Source: an uncultured Roseburia sp. (GTDB lineage Bacteria; Bacillota_A; Clostridia; Lachnospirales; Lachnospiraceae). From it: DNA of 33,395 nucleotides. The stretch is taken from contig CAAEAE010000141.1 in the NCBI GenBank assembly GCA_900753715.1, positions 1 to 33,395 of the forward strand, written 5' to 3'. A program made the translations under genes and the position numbers. A model generated the notes under the pieces. It saw nothing but the letters and a program-made list of their open reading frames with translations, did not search any database and was not told the DNA's origin. Every line of letters starts with the position of its first letter. Position 1 is the first letter of the stretch. Shown in pieces: positions 6,987 to 15,848 of this stretch.

Positions 6987-8663
6987 CTACTGTAAAATCA
7001 ACCGGCAGCTCTGATTTCCGACCTCTATCACGCTGTCATAATTTTTCCGTGACAGCTCATCCGTGTGATGCGAAATCGATATAACGGTAAGCTCCTCGTT
7101 CTCCAATAATCCCTGTTCGATTTCCCGCGCTGTCTCCGGGTCCAATGCACTAAAGCCCTCATCGAGCATCAGCAGATTCCGTCCGGCGTATAAGGCTCTT
7201 GCAATCGCAATCCGCTGTCTCTGTCCGCCGGAAAGCTGTTTTCCGTTTTCACCGACTGTAAAATCAAGCCCTTTTTCTGCTACGACTTCCTGCAGTCTGG
7301 CTACACGGAGCACCTGCTCCAGCCGTCTCTCATCCTCGTGTCCCAGACAGATGTTGTCCCGGATACTTTCGTTGAACAAAAATACATCCTGCCAGATGAC
7401 TGCCGCCTCGTCCTGCAAAAATTTCCGTTTTTCTGACACATCGACATTGTCCATCCGGATTTTCCCGGAATTTACCGGATAACAGCCGCACAATAGCTTG
7501 CCAAGCGTTGATTTTCCGCCGCCGCTCTCACCGACCATCAGATACTTTTTCCCGCGCTCGATGGTAAGGGACACGTCCTTTAAAACCTCGGAGCTGCTGC
7601 CCGGGTAGGAAAATCCGAGATGCTCTGCGCTAATCTCCTGCCACCTGCCGCAATTAGCACCTGCACCACCCGCATCAACCTTATTTCCTGTACAGCCCTT
7701 AAACGCTACCGCATCCTCTCTTTCTGTGTGACACTCGCCGTTCCCGCTGTTTGCGGTGTACACTTTTATCTTCTCCCAGACCGGCTTTAATGCCTTTAAA
7801 CCTGGAACCGCACTAAAAAGCCCAAACAGCGGCACGGTAATGCTTCCCGAAACCTGAATTACACCCACCATGCTTCCATAACTCATTTTTCCCTGAAAAA
7901 TAAACCACGCGGCAAGCACGCAGATGACCATCTGCATCGTAAAGGCAAGGACATTGGAAACGGTCTCATTTGCCTTCTGTAAAAATCCAAGCTTTTTCCC
8001 CGCCTGTGCCTGCCCATTGTTCTGTTCCGCAAAGCGTGCCATCCGGTTTGTTTCCAGCCGGAACGACTTAATCACACGAAAACCGCCGGTTACTTCATTG
8101 ATTCCCTGCGTCAGTTTTGCCTGGCTCTGTGAAAATCCTTCCGTTGCATCCTGCAATTTCTTTGTAAAATACGATGGAATCAGAAACATTGCCACGGTCA
8201 TCCCAAGCATGACCACAGTAAAAACCCAGGAATAATAGGTCATTACGATAATGGCAAGAATAAGCTGCACCACCTTTTCCAGAATTGCAAAAATAGTGTC
8301 GAGATAGTCGTCCTCTATCCTTTTAACGTCATTTGTAAGCAGTGATAAATAATCGCTTTCTTTCCGCTCTTCAAATTCCAGATAGTCCTTGCGGAGAATT
8401 TTTTCCACGATTTCTGCTCGGATATCACACAGAAATTTCTGGTTAAGTGAGACAAATCCCACGTTTCTCACCCCATAGAGCACGGCAAACAAAACCAGAA
8501 AGGAAGCGACCATTGCAACTGCCTCCCATACCCTTCCTTCCATTGTAAAGTCAATTGCATACTGCAGCACAATGCTGACACCTACCATTGCGGCTGACAG
8601 CAGCACCGATGCCAGCCCGACACCTATAAACTTCATCCAGTGTTTTTTTCCATATTCTTTCAT
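6987..8663 (-). CDS. ABC exporter half-transporter (fused permease and ATPase)
   Basis: The 558-residue protein has an N-terminal six-helix type I exporter domain (about 1-300) and a nucleotide-binding domain (about 340-558). Visible motifs are Walker A GESGGGKST, signature LSGGQRQRIAIARAL, Walker B LLMLDE, D-loop SALD and switch histidine in ISISHH. I start at the ATG at 8663 (MKEYGKKHW), which has GGAGG 5 nt before it; the frame extends to 8705 without support. The linker between domains carries an unusual Gly/Cys-containing stretch (NSGNGECHTE to GGAGANCGRW) not seen in typical family members. Substrate unknown; it would act as a homodimer unless paired elsewhere. Confidence 0.88.
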   Translation of the reverse strand: MKEYGKKHWMKFIGVGLASVLLSAAMVGVSIVLQYAIDFTMEGRVWEAVAMVASFLVLFAVLYGVRNVGFVSLNQKFLCDIRAEIVEKILRKDYLEFEERKESDYLSLLTNDVKRIEDDYLDTIFAILEKVVQLILAIIVMTYYSWVFTVVMLGMTVAMFLIPSYFTKKLQDATEGFSQSQAKLTQGINEVTGGFRVIKSFRLETNRMARFAEQNNGQAQAGKKLGFLQKANETVSNVLAFTMQMVICVLAAWFIFQGKMSYGSMVGVIQVSGSITVPLFGLFSAVPGLKALKPVWEKIKVYTANSGNGECHTEREDAVAFKGCTGNKVDAGGAGANCGRWQEISAEHLGFSYPGSSSEVLKDVSLTIERGKKYLMVGESGGGKSTLGKLLCGCYPVNSGKIRMDNVDVSEKRKFLQDEAAVIWQDVFLFNESIRDNICLGHEDERRLEQVLRVARLQEVVAEKGLDFTVGENGKQLSGGQRQRIAIARALYAGRNLLMLDEGFSALDPETAREIEQGLLENEELTVISISHHTDELSRKNYDSVIEVGNQSCRLILQ

Positions 8664-8728
8664 CTTTTCCTCCAATCCAAAGCCAAGGCTTCCCGTGACA
8701 GCCATTTCCCGCTGTCTCTGGAAAAAAG

Positions 8729-8757
8729 TTTAGAATATGGGGTGCTCTCCATGTCAA
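8729..8757 (-). promoter_or_regulatory. Promoter of the ABC exporter gene
   Basis: Minus-strand TTGACA (8757-8752), a 17-bp spacer, then TCTAAA (8734-8729). It lies about 65 bp before the start codon and after the terminator of the upstream operon. Confidence 0.6.
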
Positions 8758-8790
8758 GAAGCTGATTTTGCATCTATTTTACCGGAATAA

Positions 8791-8820
8791 CCAAAAAACC
8801 TTGGGCTAACCCAAGGTTTT
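8791..8820 (-). terminator. Terminator of the transporter/methyltransferase/MerR operon, overlapping the MerR stop codon
   Basis: AAAACCTTGGG (8795-8805) and CCCAAGGTTTT (8810-8820) are perfect 11-bp arms with a 4-nt loop. The minus-strand stem ends in a T run. The TAG stop of the MerR gene (8808-8806) lies in the loop, so the hairpin includes the last coding codons. Confidence 0.85.
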
Positions 8821-9978
8821 GAACTGATAGATTCCATATTTCATTTCAAGGTCTTCTTTTTTCCCGAAAACCGTCATATCCGGCGACTCTTTCCGGTTAA
8901 TCATGCTGCCCGTCAGAAATGCGCCGGTCTTCTGCATGCCCTTTTGCTTCATGTCCGCCAAAAATGCCGCCTCATCCGGCAAAAGCGCCTCGCCTTTTAA
9001 AATGAGTGCCTTAAAGCAGTCCAGTTTTACCGCATCTGCAAGATATGGGTAGAGCTTAAAGCCACCGCCGTTACAGAATTCCATATCATAATTCTGCAAA
9101 AAAAGATAGTCCATTTTTCTTTTGAGCGGAATGTTTTCTTTTTTACCATCATACACTAACGCATTGGCAGGCAGAACATCTTCCTCAAAAATTTTCACAA
9201 AAATATTGTTCTGGCAGTTGATGATCACAAAGCAGTCCTCCGGAAGCGCCCTAAGAATCGATCTGTCCAGAAAACAGCAGCCCTGCCCGTCTATCAGGAC
9301 ATTTTTTGCGCCCGCACTCGTGACCTCCACGCAGTTTGCCGTCTCGGTAAAAAGCTCCCGGATTTTTACGATATACTCCTCGTCGTTCTGCTGCAAATAC
9401 TGTTCGAGCATCTCCTTAACCCCGATTACCTCTTCTACATCTGCAACCGGCTCATCGGACAGACAACCGTAGCGGATGTAATAGCTTCTGCCACAAGCCG
9501 GGCAGACAAGCCGTCCCGAAATGATTTCATTGTGCAGCATTTCCGGCTGTTCTAATTCCAGATTGGCATCACAGTCCGGGCAGAAAAACTCCGGGATGAG
9601 CCGGATAGGAACGCCACGCTGTATTTTGACTTCTTTTTTTGCGGCAAGATGCTTCTCAATTCTGCGGTTCATCTCTTTTAAGGCTTCTATCTGCTTCTCA
9701 TTCTCTTTGATTTTCTCCCGGAATTCCGCCTCAAAGGAGCCGAGGTAGGAAAATGTATTCTGCTGGAACATGGTCTGAAACAGCAGGTACGGTCTCATTT
9801 CTTCGAGCTTGAAATTCATGCTTTTTAACAACAGAATCGAGTCGAGCACTTCCTCATCAATCGCACAGAAATCATACTGCGTATTCACCTTCACCGGCGT
9901 AAGCAGCCCCTCACTCATGTAATGCCTCACGGTATCAATCGTCACATGATGTTTTTTTGCAAATTCTCCAATTTTCAT
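8806..9978 (-). CDS. MerR-family regulator fused to a four-Cys zinc ribbon and a methyltransferase-like domain
   Basis: The 390-residue protein starts at the ATG at 9978 (MKIGEFAKKHHVTIDTVRHY), after GAGGG. Residues 1-70 are a MerR winged helix and about 82-118 a coiled coil, as in MerR dimers. C133/C136 and C159/C162 (CPDC and CPAC) form a zinc ribbon resembling the N-terminal finger of RlmA-type methyltransferases or Trm112. The remaining 220 residues show a degenerate Rossmann pattern (KNVLIDGQG, then LVYDGKKENIPLKRKMDYLFLQ) without the GxGxG SAM motif. The gene overlaps the true methyltransferase gene by 44 bp. It probably regulates this operon in response to a metal or small ligand; domain calls after residue 130 are inference. 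Confidence 0.75.
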   Translation of the reverse strand: MKIGEFAKKHHVTIDTVRHYMSEGLLTPVKVNTQYDFCAIDEEVLDSILLLKSMNFKLEEMRPYLLFQTMFQQNTFSYLGSFEAEFREKIKENEKQIEALKEMNRRIEKHLAAKKEVKIQRGVPIRLIPEFFCPDCDANLELEQPEMLHNEIISGRLVCPACGRSYYIRYGCLSDEPVADVEEVIGVKEMLEQYLQQNDEEYIVKIRELFTETANCVEVTSAGAKNVLIDGQGCCFLDRSILRALPEDCFVIINCQNNIFVKIFEEDVLPANALVYDGKKENIPLKRKMDYLFLQNYDMEFCNGGGFKLYPYLADAVKLDCFKALILKGEALLPDEAAFLADMKQKGMQKTGAFLTGSMINRKESPDMTVFGKKEDLEMKYGIYQFKTLG

Positions 9979-10744
9979 CGTGTTCCCTCTTCCATGCGTA
10001 GATGCCAAACAGCGGCGCCTCTTTCAAATCCCAGTCCTTTATCACACGTTCTCCTACAGTTGTATCGCACTGGCATTTTTCAAATCCGATTTCCTGTAAA
10101 ATCTGCACATCCCAGTCCGGTCTGTCCTTCTCATTAATCGCCATGCTTAAGGTTATTTCGGCGTTTTCGCGCTCCATCTCCTGCGTGATTCCAAGATGCC
10201 CATAGGGGACGGTCGCATTTCCGCTACTGCTTCTCTCTGCCGCCTCTTTTCGCACGCTGTTTCCATAGCACGCATCAAAGTTGAGCAGTACCCCGCCCGG
10301 CTTTAACACGCGCTGCCATTCCTGATATGCCCTGACCGGCTCCGGCAGTGTCCAGGTGAGATTGCGCGCAATCACGGCATCGAAGGTTTCGTCCGGAAAT
10401 GTAAGATTCTGTGCATCCATCACCTGAAAATCCACGGAGACATTTTTCTGCTCCGCCAGCTTTTTCGCCTGCGCAATCATTTCCGGCGTGAGGTCAATCC
10501 CGGTCAGCTCATAGCCTCGTGCGGCAAGCATAATCGCAAAATACCCCGCCCCGGTGCCAACGTCAAGTATCTTTGCACCCGGTTTTTTCGGAAGCTTCGC
10601 AGTAATCTCCTGTAACCAGCGCCCGCTGACCTCATGCTCCATTTCGTTTTGTCTGACTTTTGCAAAATCCAGGGCGCGCCCCGACCAGTAACGGGTCACA
10701 CGCTCCTCTAATGTCTGCATCTTCGCACGGTCTAGTTTTTCCAT
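9935..10744 (-). CDS. Class I SAM-dependent methyltransferase
   Basis: The 269-residue enzyme shows motif I ILDVGTGAGYFA (59-70), the acidic motif II residue in GIDLT (D84), motif III-like DFQVMDAQNLTFPDETFD (105-122) and VLKPGGVLLNF (147-156). This is the Methyltransf_11 pattern. RNLTWTLPEPVRAYQEW is a distinctive family signature. It is encoded 41 bp downstream of the transporter ATPase gene, and its 3' end overlaps the MerR-fusion start, so all are co-expressed. The acceptor cannot be read from sequence. Location in a peptide/nickel-type transporter operon suggests modification of the transported compound or of a metallophore, which is speculative. Confidence 0.85.
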   Translation of the reverse strand: MEKLDRAKMQTLEERVTRYWSGRALDFAKVRQNEMEHEVSGRWLQEITAKLPKKPGAKILDVGTGAGYFAIMLAARGYELTGIDLTPEMIAQAKKLAEQKNVSVDFQVMDAQNLTFPDETFDAVIARNLTWTLPEPVRAYQEWQRVLKPGGVLLNFDACYGNSVRKEAAERSSSGNATVPYGHLGITQEMERENAEITLSMAINEKDRPDWDVQILQEIGFEKCQCDTTVGERVIKDWDLKEAPLFGIYAWKREHDENWRICKKTSCDD

Positions 10745-10785
10745 CTAATTTCTTTCCTCTATTCTACCTTATTTCTACGCGTCTG

Positions 10786-11547
10786 TCAGCAAAATACCGA
10801 CTCAATCAGATTCTTTGTATACACGTTTTGCGGATGATTTATCACTTCCTCTGTCCTGCCGCTCTCAACAATTTTTCCATTGGATAACACCATCACCCGG
10901 TCACAAAACATCTGCACCAGTGCCAGGTTATGACTGATAAAAATAAACGCCAGCTTCTGCGTTTCCCGAAGGCTGATTAAAAGCTCCATAATCTGCTTCT
11001 GGACGGTGACATCGAGCGAGCTTGTCGCCTCATCACAGATTAAAACACGCGGATTTAACGCAAGCGCTCTCGCAATTGCCGCCCTCTGGCACTGCCCGCC
11101 GCTCACCTCATGCGGATAGCGCTCTGCAAATTCTGTCTCAAGCCCGCACATCTCCAGAAGCTCCCACACACGCTCTTTTCGCTCGGGTTTCTTCATTCCC
11201 TGATTCTTAAGACTCTCCGCGATTCCATCACCCAGTGTACGGCGGGGGTCAAACGAACCGGACGGATTTTGAAATACCATCTGCATCTTTGCATAAACAC
11301 CTTTTAGTTCCTTTCCCTTTGCACGGGTAATGTCCGTTCCCTCAAACAGAACGGTACCCTCCGTCGGTTCGCAAAGACGCGTTATAAGTCCAGCAATCGT
11401 ACTTTTCCCGGAGCCGGACTCCCCGACAATTCCAAGGGTCTCTCCCGGATAAAGGGAAAAGCTCACATCCTCCAACGCTCGAACCGGTGCTTTTCCTTTT
11501 TGATAAAATACCTTGCCAAGATGTGCTGCCTCAATAATTGCTTCCAT
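10786..11547 (-). CDS. Peptide/nickel-type ABC transporter ATP-binding protein (DppF/NikE class)
   Basis: The 253-residue ATPase carries Walker A GESGSGKST (about 40-48), Q-loop MVFQNPSGSFDPR, signature VSGGQCQRAAIARAL, Walker B VLICDEATSSLD and switch His in FIFISHN. The SFDPR Q-loop and lack of a long C-terminal extension fit the DppF/OppF/NikE class, the second ATPase of the heterodimer. Its ATG (11547) directly abuts the stop of the first ATPase gene, indicating translational coupling. It powers import by the two permeases encoded upstream. Confidence 0.9.
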   Translation of the reverse strand: MEAIIEAAHLGKVFYQKGKAPVRALEDVSFSLYPGETLGIVGESGSGKSTIAGLITRLCEPTEGTVLFEGTDITRAKGKELKGVYAKMQMVFQNPSGSFDPRRTLGDGIAESLKNQGMKKPERKERVWELLEMCGLETEFAERYPHEVSGGQCQRAAIARALALNPRVLICDEATSSLDVTVQKQIMELLISLRETQKLAFIFISHNLALVQMFCDRVMVLSNGKIVESGRTEEVINHPQNVYTKNLIESVFC

Positions 11548-12336
11548 CTATTCCCTCCGAACCTTAAGCTTCGGAACTGCCGCGAGCAGCTCCTTTGTAT
11601 ACGCCTTTCCCGGATGCTCCAACACCTGCGTGGCATCCCCGTACTCGACGCACATACCGTTCTTTAACACGAGCACGGTGTCTGCCATCGCACGTACAAC
11701 ACCGATGTCGTGCGTCACAATTACAATTGACGTTCCGTTTGTCTCCTTCAGCTCCTTCATCTTATTGACAACCTGTCTCTGCACCGACACATCAAGCGCA
11801 CTGGTCGGCTCATCCGCCAGAAGAAGCGGTGGATTTAAAAGCATCGCAATTGCAATCCCAACCCTCTGGTTCATCCCGCCGGACAACTCAAACGGATAGC
11901 TGTTCCAGATACGTTCCTTATCCCGGAAACAAAGCTGTTCAAACAGCACAAAGGCGCGCTTCTTTGCTTCTTTTTTCTTTATTTTCTGATGCGCCGCCAT
12001 GCTCTCATAAATCTGTTCTCCGATTGTGCGAATCGGGCAAAGCGATGCCCCCGCATCCTGAAAAATCATGCCCATCTTTGCGCCATAGAGTTTTCGCAGT
12101 TCTTTTTCCGGTCTTCCAAGAATCTCACGGTTTTCAAAATAAATCTGTCCCGCCGTCACGCTTCCCTCTGCACTAAGAAGTCCCATTGCAGCCTTTATCA
12201 GCGTGCTCTTCCCGCTCCCGGACTCCCCGACAAGTCCCAAAATCTCGCCACGCTTTAACGAAAAGCTGATGTCAGACACCGCCGGCTTTCCGCCGTAGGC
12301 AATCCCGACAGAGCGGTATTCGAGTATATTTTCCAT
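11548..12336 (-). CDS. Peptide/nickel-type ABC transporter ATP-binding protein (DppD/NikD class)
   Basis: The 262-residue ATPase shows Walker A GESGSGKST, Q-loop MIFQDAGASLCPIRTIGEQI, signature ELSGGMNQRVGIA, Walker B LLLADEPTSALD and switch His in IVIVTHD. The GGMxQRVxIA signature marks the DppD/OppD/NikD class. The usual long C-terminal regulatory part is short, ending KAYTKELLAAVPKL, which is closer to NikD length (about 254). It follows the binding-protein gene by 34 bp and pairs with the downstream ATPase. Confidence 0.9.
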   Translation of the reverse strand: MENILEYRSVGIAYGGKPAVSDISFSLKRGEILGLVGESGSGKSTLIKAAMGLLSAEGSVTAGQIYFENREILGRPEKELRKLYGAKMGMIFQDAGASLCPIRTIGEQIYESMAAHQKIKKKEAKKRAFVLFEQLCFRDKERIWNSYPFELSGGMNQRVGIAIAMLLNPPLLLADEPTSALDVSVQRQVVNKMKELKETNGTSIVIVTHDIGVVRAMADTVLVLKNGMCVEYGDATQVLEHPGKAYTKELLAAVPKLKVRRE

Positions 12337-12370
12337 ATATCCTTCCTCTGGTTCATATCCAACTCTACTG

Positions 12371-13921
12371 CTAGTTCACATCCAGCTCCGCCGTCAGCTC
12401 ATAGTAATCACAGGGGTGCGCATTGAGCCCCGTCACATTTGACTTTGAAATCATGCTCATCCGAAGGTGGGAACAGAACACGTATGCGTTATCATCAAGA
12501 AGAATCTGCTGCATCTTTACGGCAAGTTCCCCGCGCTTATCTTCGTCAAACGTAAGCGTTAATTCTTTTTCCAGCTCCTCAAGTGCATCGCTGTGATAGT
12601 GACCATTGTTTGCCACTGAACTGTCGAGACAGCAGGAGGTAAAAAAGTACTCCGGGTCTCCAGTCGGCGCTGTCACCATTGCACTTGCATACACATCCCA
12701 CGCCGTCGTATCTTTGCGGATAGCATTATTGTTTGACGTGCAGTTGACCTCCACATCCATTCCGATTTCCTTTAAGGAAGCCTGCGCTGCCTCCGCAAGA
12801 AGTGGCAGTTCCTGGCGGCTCGGATAAGTCAGCCAGCGAATCGTAAGCTTTGCACCATCCTTTTCCCGGATGCCATCCCCGTCCGTATCCGTCCATCCGG
12901 CTTCCTCTAACACCCGCATTGCTTCCTCTTTGTCATAAGATTCGGTCGTCACATTCTGTCCGCCAAAGCTCATCGTCTCCGGAAACACTCCTTTTGCCGC
13001 ATAACCGTAGCCGTTTAAAAGATGTTCTACAAATCCTTCCTTATCAATGCCAAGTGCAATCGCTTTCCGCACCGCCGGGTCAGAAGTAACCGGACTTTCA
13101 AAATTCATCCAGACAAAAAAAGCGCGGCTTGTGGCAGTACTGCTGAAGGTATATGCGTCCGTCTGAAACAGCGGGTAACTTGCATATGCCATTCCGTACG
13201 CGGCGTCAATCTCTCCGCCAAGCAGTGCATTTGCAAGCGTGTCTCCGTTGGAAATCGTGCGCACCGTGATTTCATCGACGTTTACCTCGCCATCCCAGTA
13301 ATTGTCATTTTTGACAAGGGTCAGGTGGTCGTCCGTCACAAGGTCCACTGCAACATACGGACCGGTTCCCACAACAATCCCCTTTTCATCCACGCCTTCT
13401 TCTACGTCTATAATACATCCGTATGGGTCACTCAGATAATGAAGTAATGCCGGTTTCGGAACGGTTGTCGTAATCGTGACCGTATTTTCCTCTGCTGTAA
13501 TCGTATCAATGCAGAGGTCTCCTGCCGCCCGCTCATGTTCTGCAACAAGTGCTTCCAGGCATGCCTTTACCGCTGCACCATCCACCTTTTTCCCATTTGA
13601 AAAGGTCACGTTATCCTTCAATGTAATTTTCCAGGTAAGCTCGTCTATATTTTCATAGCCGCTTGCAATCCATGGCTCTAACTCCATCGTGTCGGAATAC
13701 CGGAACAGTGTCTCCCCTACGCCGTAACGGATGCATGCCCATCCCGCATAGGTATTGTGCGGATTGATATCTGCCTCCTCGTTTTCCGCATTAAACGTCG
13801 TATCTCCAAATACGAAGGTCTTTTTTCCTGTTGTCTCTTCCTTCTTATCATTTGCACATCCGCCAAGCAGTCCACATGCCATGACAACTGCCAACAATGC
13901 TGTAAGTATTCTTTTTCTCAT
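12371..13921 (-). CDS. Extracellular solute-binding lipoprotein, family 5
   Basis: The 516-residue protein begins MRKRILTALLAVVMACGLLG with lipobox LGGC; C22 should be lipidated after signal cleavage. Segments such as ETLFRYSDTMELEPWIASGYENIDELTW and ITLKDNVTFSNGKKVDG match SBP_bac_5 proteins (peptide/nickel/opine binding), and length is typical. The start overlaps the permease stop by 4 bp (ATGA). No residue pattern that I can see decides between peptide, nickel-ligand complex or another ligand. The co-encoded methyltransferase makes a modified small molecule or metallophore possible. Confidence 0.9.
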   Translation of the reverse strand: MRKRILTALLAVVMACGLLGGCANDKKEETTGKKTFVFGDTTFNAENEEADINPHNTYAGWACIRYGVGETLFRYSDTMELEPWIASGYENIDELTWKITLKDNVTFSNGKKVDGAAVKACLEALVAEHERAAGDLCIDTITAEENTVTITTTVPKPALLHYLSDPYGCIIDVEEGVDEKGIVVGTGPYVAVDLVTDDHLTLVKNDNYWDGEVNVDEITVRTISNGDTLANALLGGEIDAAYGMAYASYPLFQTDAYTFSSTATSRAFFVWMNFESPVTSDPAVRKAIALGIDKEGFVEHLLNGYGYAAKGVFPETMSFGGQNVTTESYDKEEAMRVLEEAGWTDTDGDGIREKDGAKLTIRWLTYPSRQELPLLAEAAQASLKEIGMDVEVNCTSNNNAIRKDTTAWDVYASAMVTAPTGDPEYFFTSCCLDSSVANNGHYHSDALEELEKELTLTFDEDKRGELAVKMQQILLDDNAYVFCSHLRMSMISKSNVTGLNAHPCDYYELTAELDVN

Positions 13922-14778
13922 TTTTCTCCCCTTATTGTTTTTTTGCGGCTACCCCGCGGGTCAAGCTGGTCTCTCACCGTGTCCCCGAGCAGGTTAAACA
14001 CAGTCACGGAAACAAATATCGCAAGTCCCGGTGAGAGCACAACCCACGGATAGGTTGTCAGCATGCTGCGTCCGCCACTCATCATACTGCCCCATTCTGC
14101 CGTCGGTATCTGTGCGCCAAGCCCAAGAAACGACAGACCCGCAAGCTCCATCATCATCGTTCCGATATCTAACATCGCCGTTACCAGAACTGCTCCCAGT
14201 ATATTCGGAAAAATATGGCGTCTCATCAGCTGTGCCGGACTGTCTCCTGCAAGAATCGCCGCCTGTACATAGGGCGCACGCTTGATGGAAAGGGTCTGGC
14301 TTCTTGCAATCCGTGAATATTTCGGCCAGCTCACAAGCGCTAATGCGATTACGGCATTCTGGATTCCGCCTCCAAGCACGGCGGCAACTGCCATCGCAAA
14401 CACCAGGCCCGGAAACGCAAGACAAATATCAGATATCCGCATCACAATTGTATCAAGCATACCGCCGCAGTAACCGCAGAGCACCCCTGCAACAGTTCCC
14501 GATATCGCCGTCACCGCAACCAGTGCCAGTGTCGATAAAATACTCGCGCGCCCGCCAATAATGACACGTGACAGCATATCCCGTCCGTAGGTGTCGGTTC
14601 CCATCCAGTGATTTGCATCCGGCGGCAGAAGCGCCCGGCTCAAATCCTGCGCATACGGGTCATAAGGGCAAAGCTTCTCCGCGAACACCGCACCGAGCAC
14701 CAATAACACCGCAAGGGAAAGTAAAATCCAGAGCCGTTTTGATTTTCCATGATTTTTATTCCAAAATCTGTGCCTCAT
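13918..14778 (-). CDS. Peptide/nickel-type ABC transporter permease (DppC/NikC class)
   Basis: The 286-residue inner membrane protein has an N-terminal helix, then the PYDPYAQDLSRALLPPDANHWMGTDTYGRDMLSR segment diagnostic of DppC/NikC permeases. Five further hydrophobic segments follow, with the ATPase-coupling loop around RAPYVQAAILAGDSPAQLMRRHIFPN. It ends LGDTVRDQLDPRGSRK, the family C-terminus. Both ends overlap neighbouring genes by 4 bp (ATGA), typical of tight coupling. Confidence 0.92.
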   Translation of the reverse strand: MRHRFWNKNHGKSKRLWILLSLAVLLVLGAVFAEKLCPYDPYAQDLSRALLPPDANHWMGTDTYGRDMLSRVIIGGRASILSTLALVAVTAISGTVAGVLCGYCGGMLDTIVMRISDICLAFPGLVFAMAVAAVLGGGIQNAVIALALVSWPKYSRIARSQTLSIKRAPYVQAAILAGDSPAQLMRRHIFPNILGAVLVTAMLDIGTMMMELAGLSFLGLGAQIPTAEWGSMMSGGRSMLTTYPWVVLSPGLAIFVSVTVFNLLGDTVRDQLDPRGSRKKTIRGEK

Positions 14779-15725
14779 GCGTCCTCACCTCCCAGACGGA
14801 TTCTTGGGTCGAGGAAACGATAGGAAATATCTGTCACCAGATTGATGACCACATATATAATCGCCATCCACATGACATATGCCTGAATCATCGGGTAATC
14901 GCGCATGGAAATCGCATCGACTGCCATTTTTCCGACGCCATCCCACATAAAAATTGATTCTACAATTGCAGTTCCGCCTAGCAGATTTCCAACGGAAAGC
15001 ATCAAAAGTGTGAGAATTGTCACAAACGATGCTTTTAAAATACTTTTCCAAAGCGTTACTGAAAACGGGATTCCTCTCGCTTTCGCACCGTTTACATACT
15101 CTTTATTTAACTCCTCCAAAACCGTGGCACGCACCTGTCTTAAATATTTTGCAGACATGGCGATTGCAAGCGTAATTGCCGGCAATGCTACACTTTTGAG
15201 AGAAATATCGCTCGATATCACCGGAAAAATATTTCTTTTGATGGCAAACAGATACATTAATAAAAGTGCCACAAAGAAGTTCGGCATACTGTTTCCAATA
15301 AAGCTTAAAAACCGGATTACATAGTCCGTAACGCGGTTCTGTCGTACTGCCGCAAGTACTCCCAACGGAATTGATATGACAATTGTAAGCGATATTGAAA
15401 TTGCCGTAAGCAAAAGTGTTGCCGGCAATTTTGATATAAATGTAGTAAACACGGGTTTTCCTGTCACATAGCTTTTTCCCATATCTCCCCGCAAGAGATT
15501 TAAAAGCCACGAAACATACTGTACCAGAAACGGACGGTCAAGTCCCAGCTCTGCCCGCGCCGCGGCAAGCATTTCCTCGGACACCACACTGCCGGTATTC
15601 TCCATCTTCTGTGTTACCACATCACTTCCCGCCGCCCGCATCATTGCAAATGACAGCAGTGTAATTGCCAGAAGAATCGGTATCAATTGTAATAATCGTT
15701 TTCGGATATATTTTCCCATATCCAT
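14775..15725 (-). CDS. Peptide/nickel-type ABC transporter permease (DppB/NikB class)
   Basis: The 316-residue inner membrane protein starts MDMGKYIRKRLLQLIPILLA, the standard DppB/NikB first helix, and has the RGDMGKSYVTGKPVF periplasmic segment, six hydrophobic segments and the EAA-like loop ELNKEYVNGAKARGIP. It is the first gene of the operon. Two ATGs compete: 15725 is 4 nt after AGGAGG, 15719 (MGKYIRK) is 10 nt after it; the second has the more usual family start. Downstream gene overlaps by 4 bp. Confidence 0.92.
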   Translation of the reverse strand: MDMGKYIRKRLLQLIPILLAITLLSFAMMRAAGSDVVTQKMENTGSVVSEEMLAAARAELGLDRPFLVQYVSWLLNLLRGDMGKSYVTGKPVFTTFISKLPATLLLTAISISLTIVISIPLGVLAAVRQNRVTDYVIRFLSFIGNSMPNFFVALLLMYLFAIKRNIFPVISSDISLKSVALPAITLAIAMSAKYLRQVRATVLEELNKEYVNGAKARGIPFSVTLWKSILKASFVTILTLLMLSVGNLLGGTAIVESIFMWDGVGKMAVDAISMRDYPMIQAYVMWMAIIYVVINLVTDISYRFLDPRIRLGGEDA

Positions 15726-15756
15726 GACTCCTCCTCTCCGGCAAAGTCCGTTTTCC

Positions 15757-15785
15757 AGTATAACGGATTTGTACCCTGTTTTTAA
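15757..15785 (-). promoter_or_regulatory. Likely promoter of the transporter operon
   Basis: Minus-strand TATACT (15762-15757) is a strong -10. A weak TTAAAA (15785-15780) stands 17 bp upstream. CCGTT...AACGG arms flank the -10 and could bind a regulator; the operon's own MerR protein is a candidate. A weak -35 fits an activator-dependent promoter. Confidence 0.5.
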
Positions 15786-15848
15786 GCCCCACGGGGGGAT
15801 ATTTCTGGCAGGAATTACAGAATAAAGTGTGCTTCTTCTCCGCGAGCC

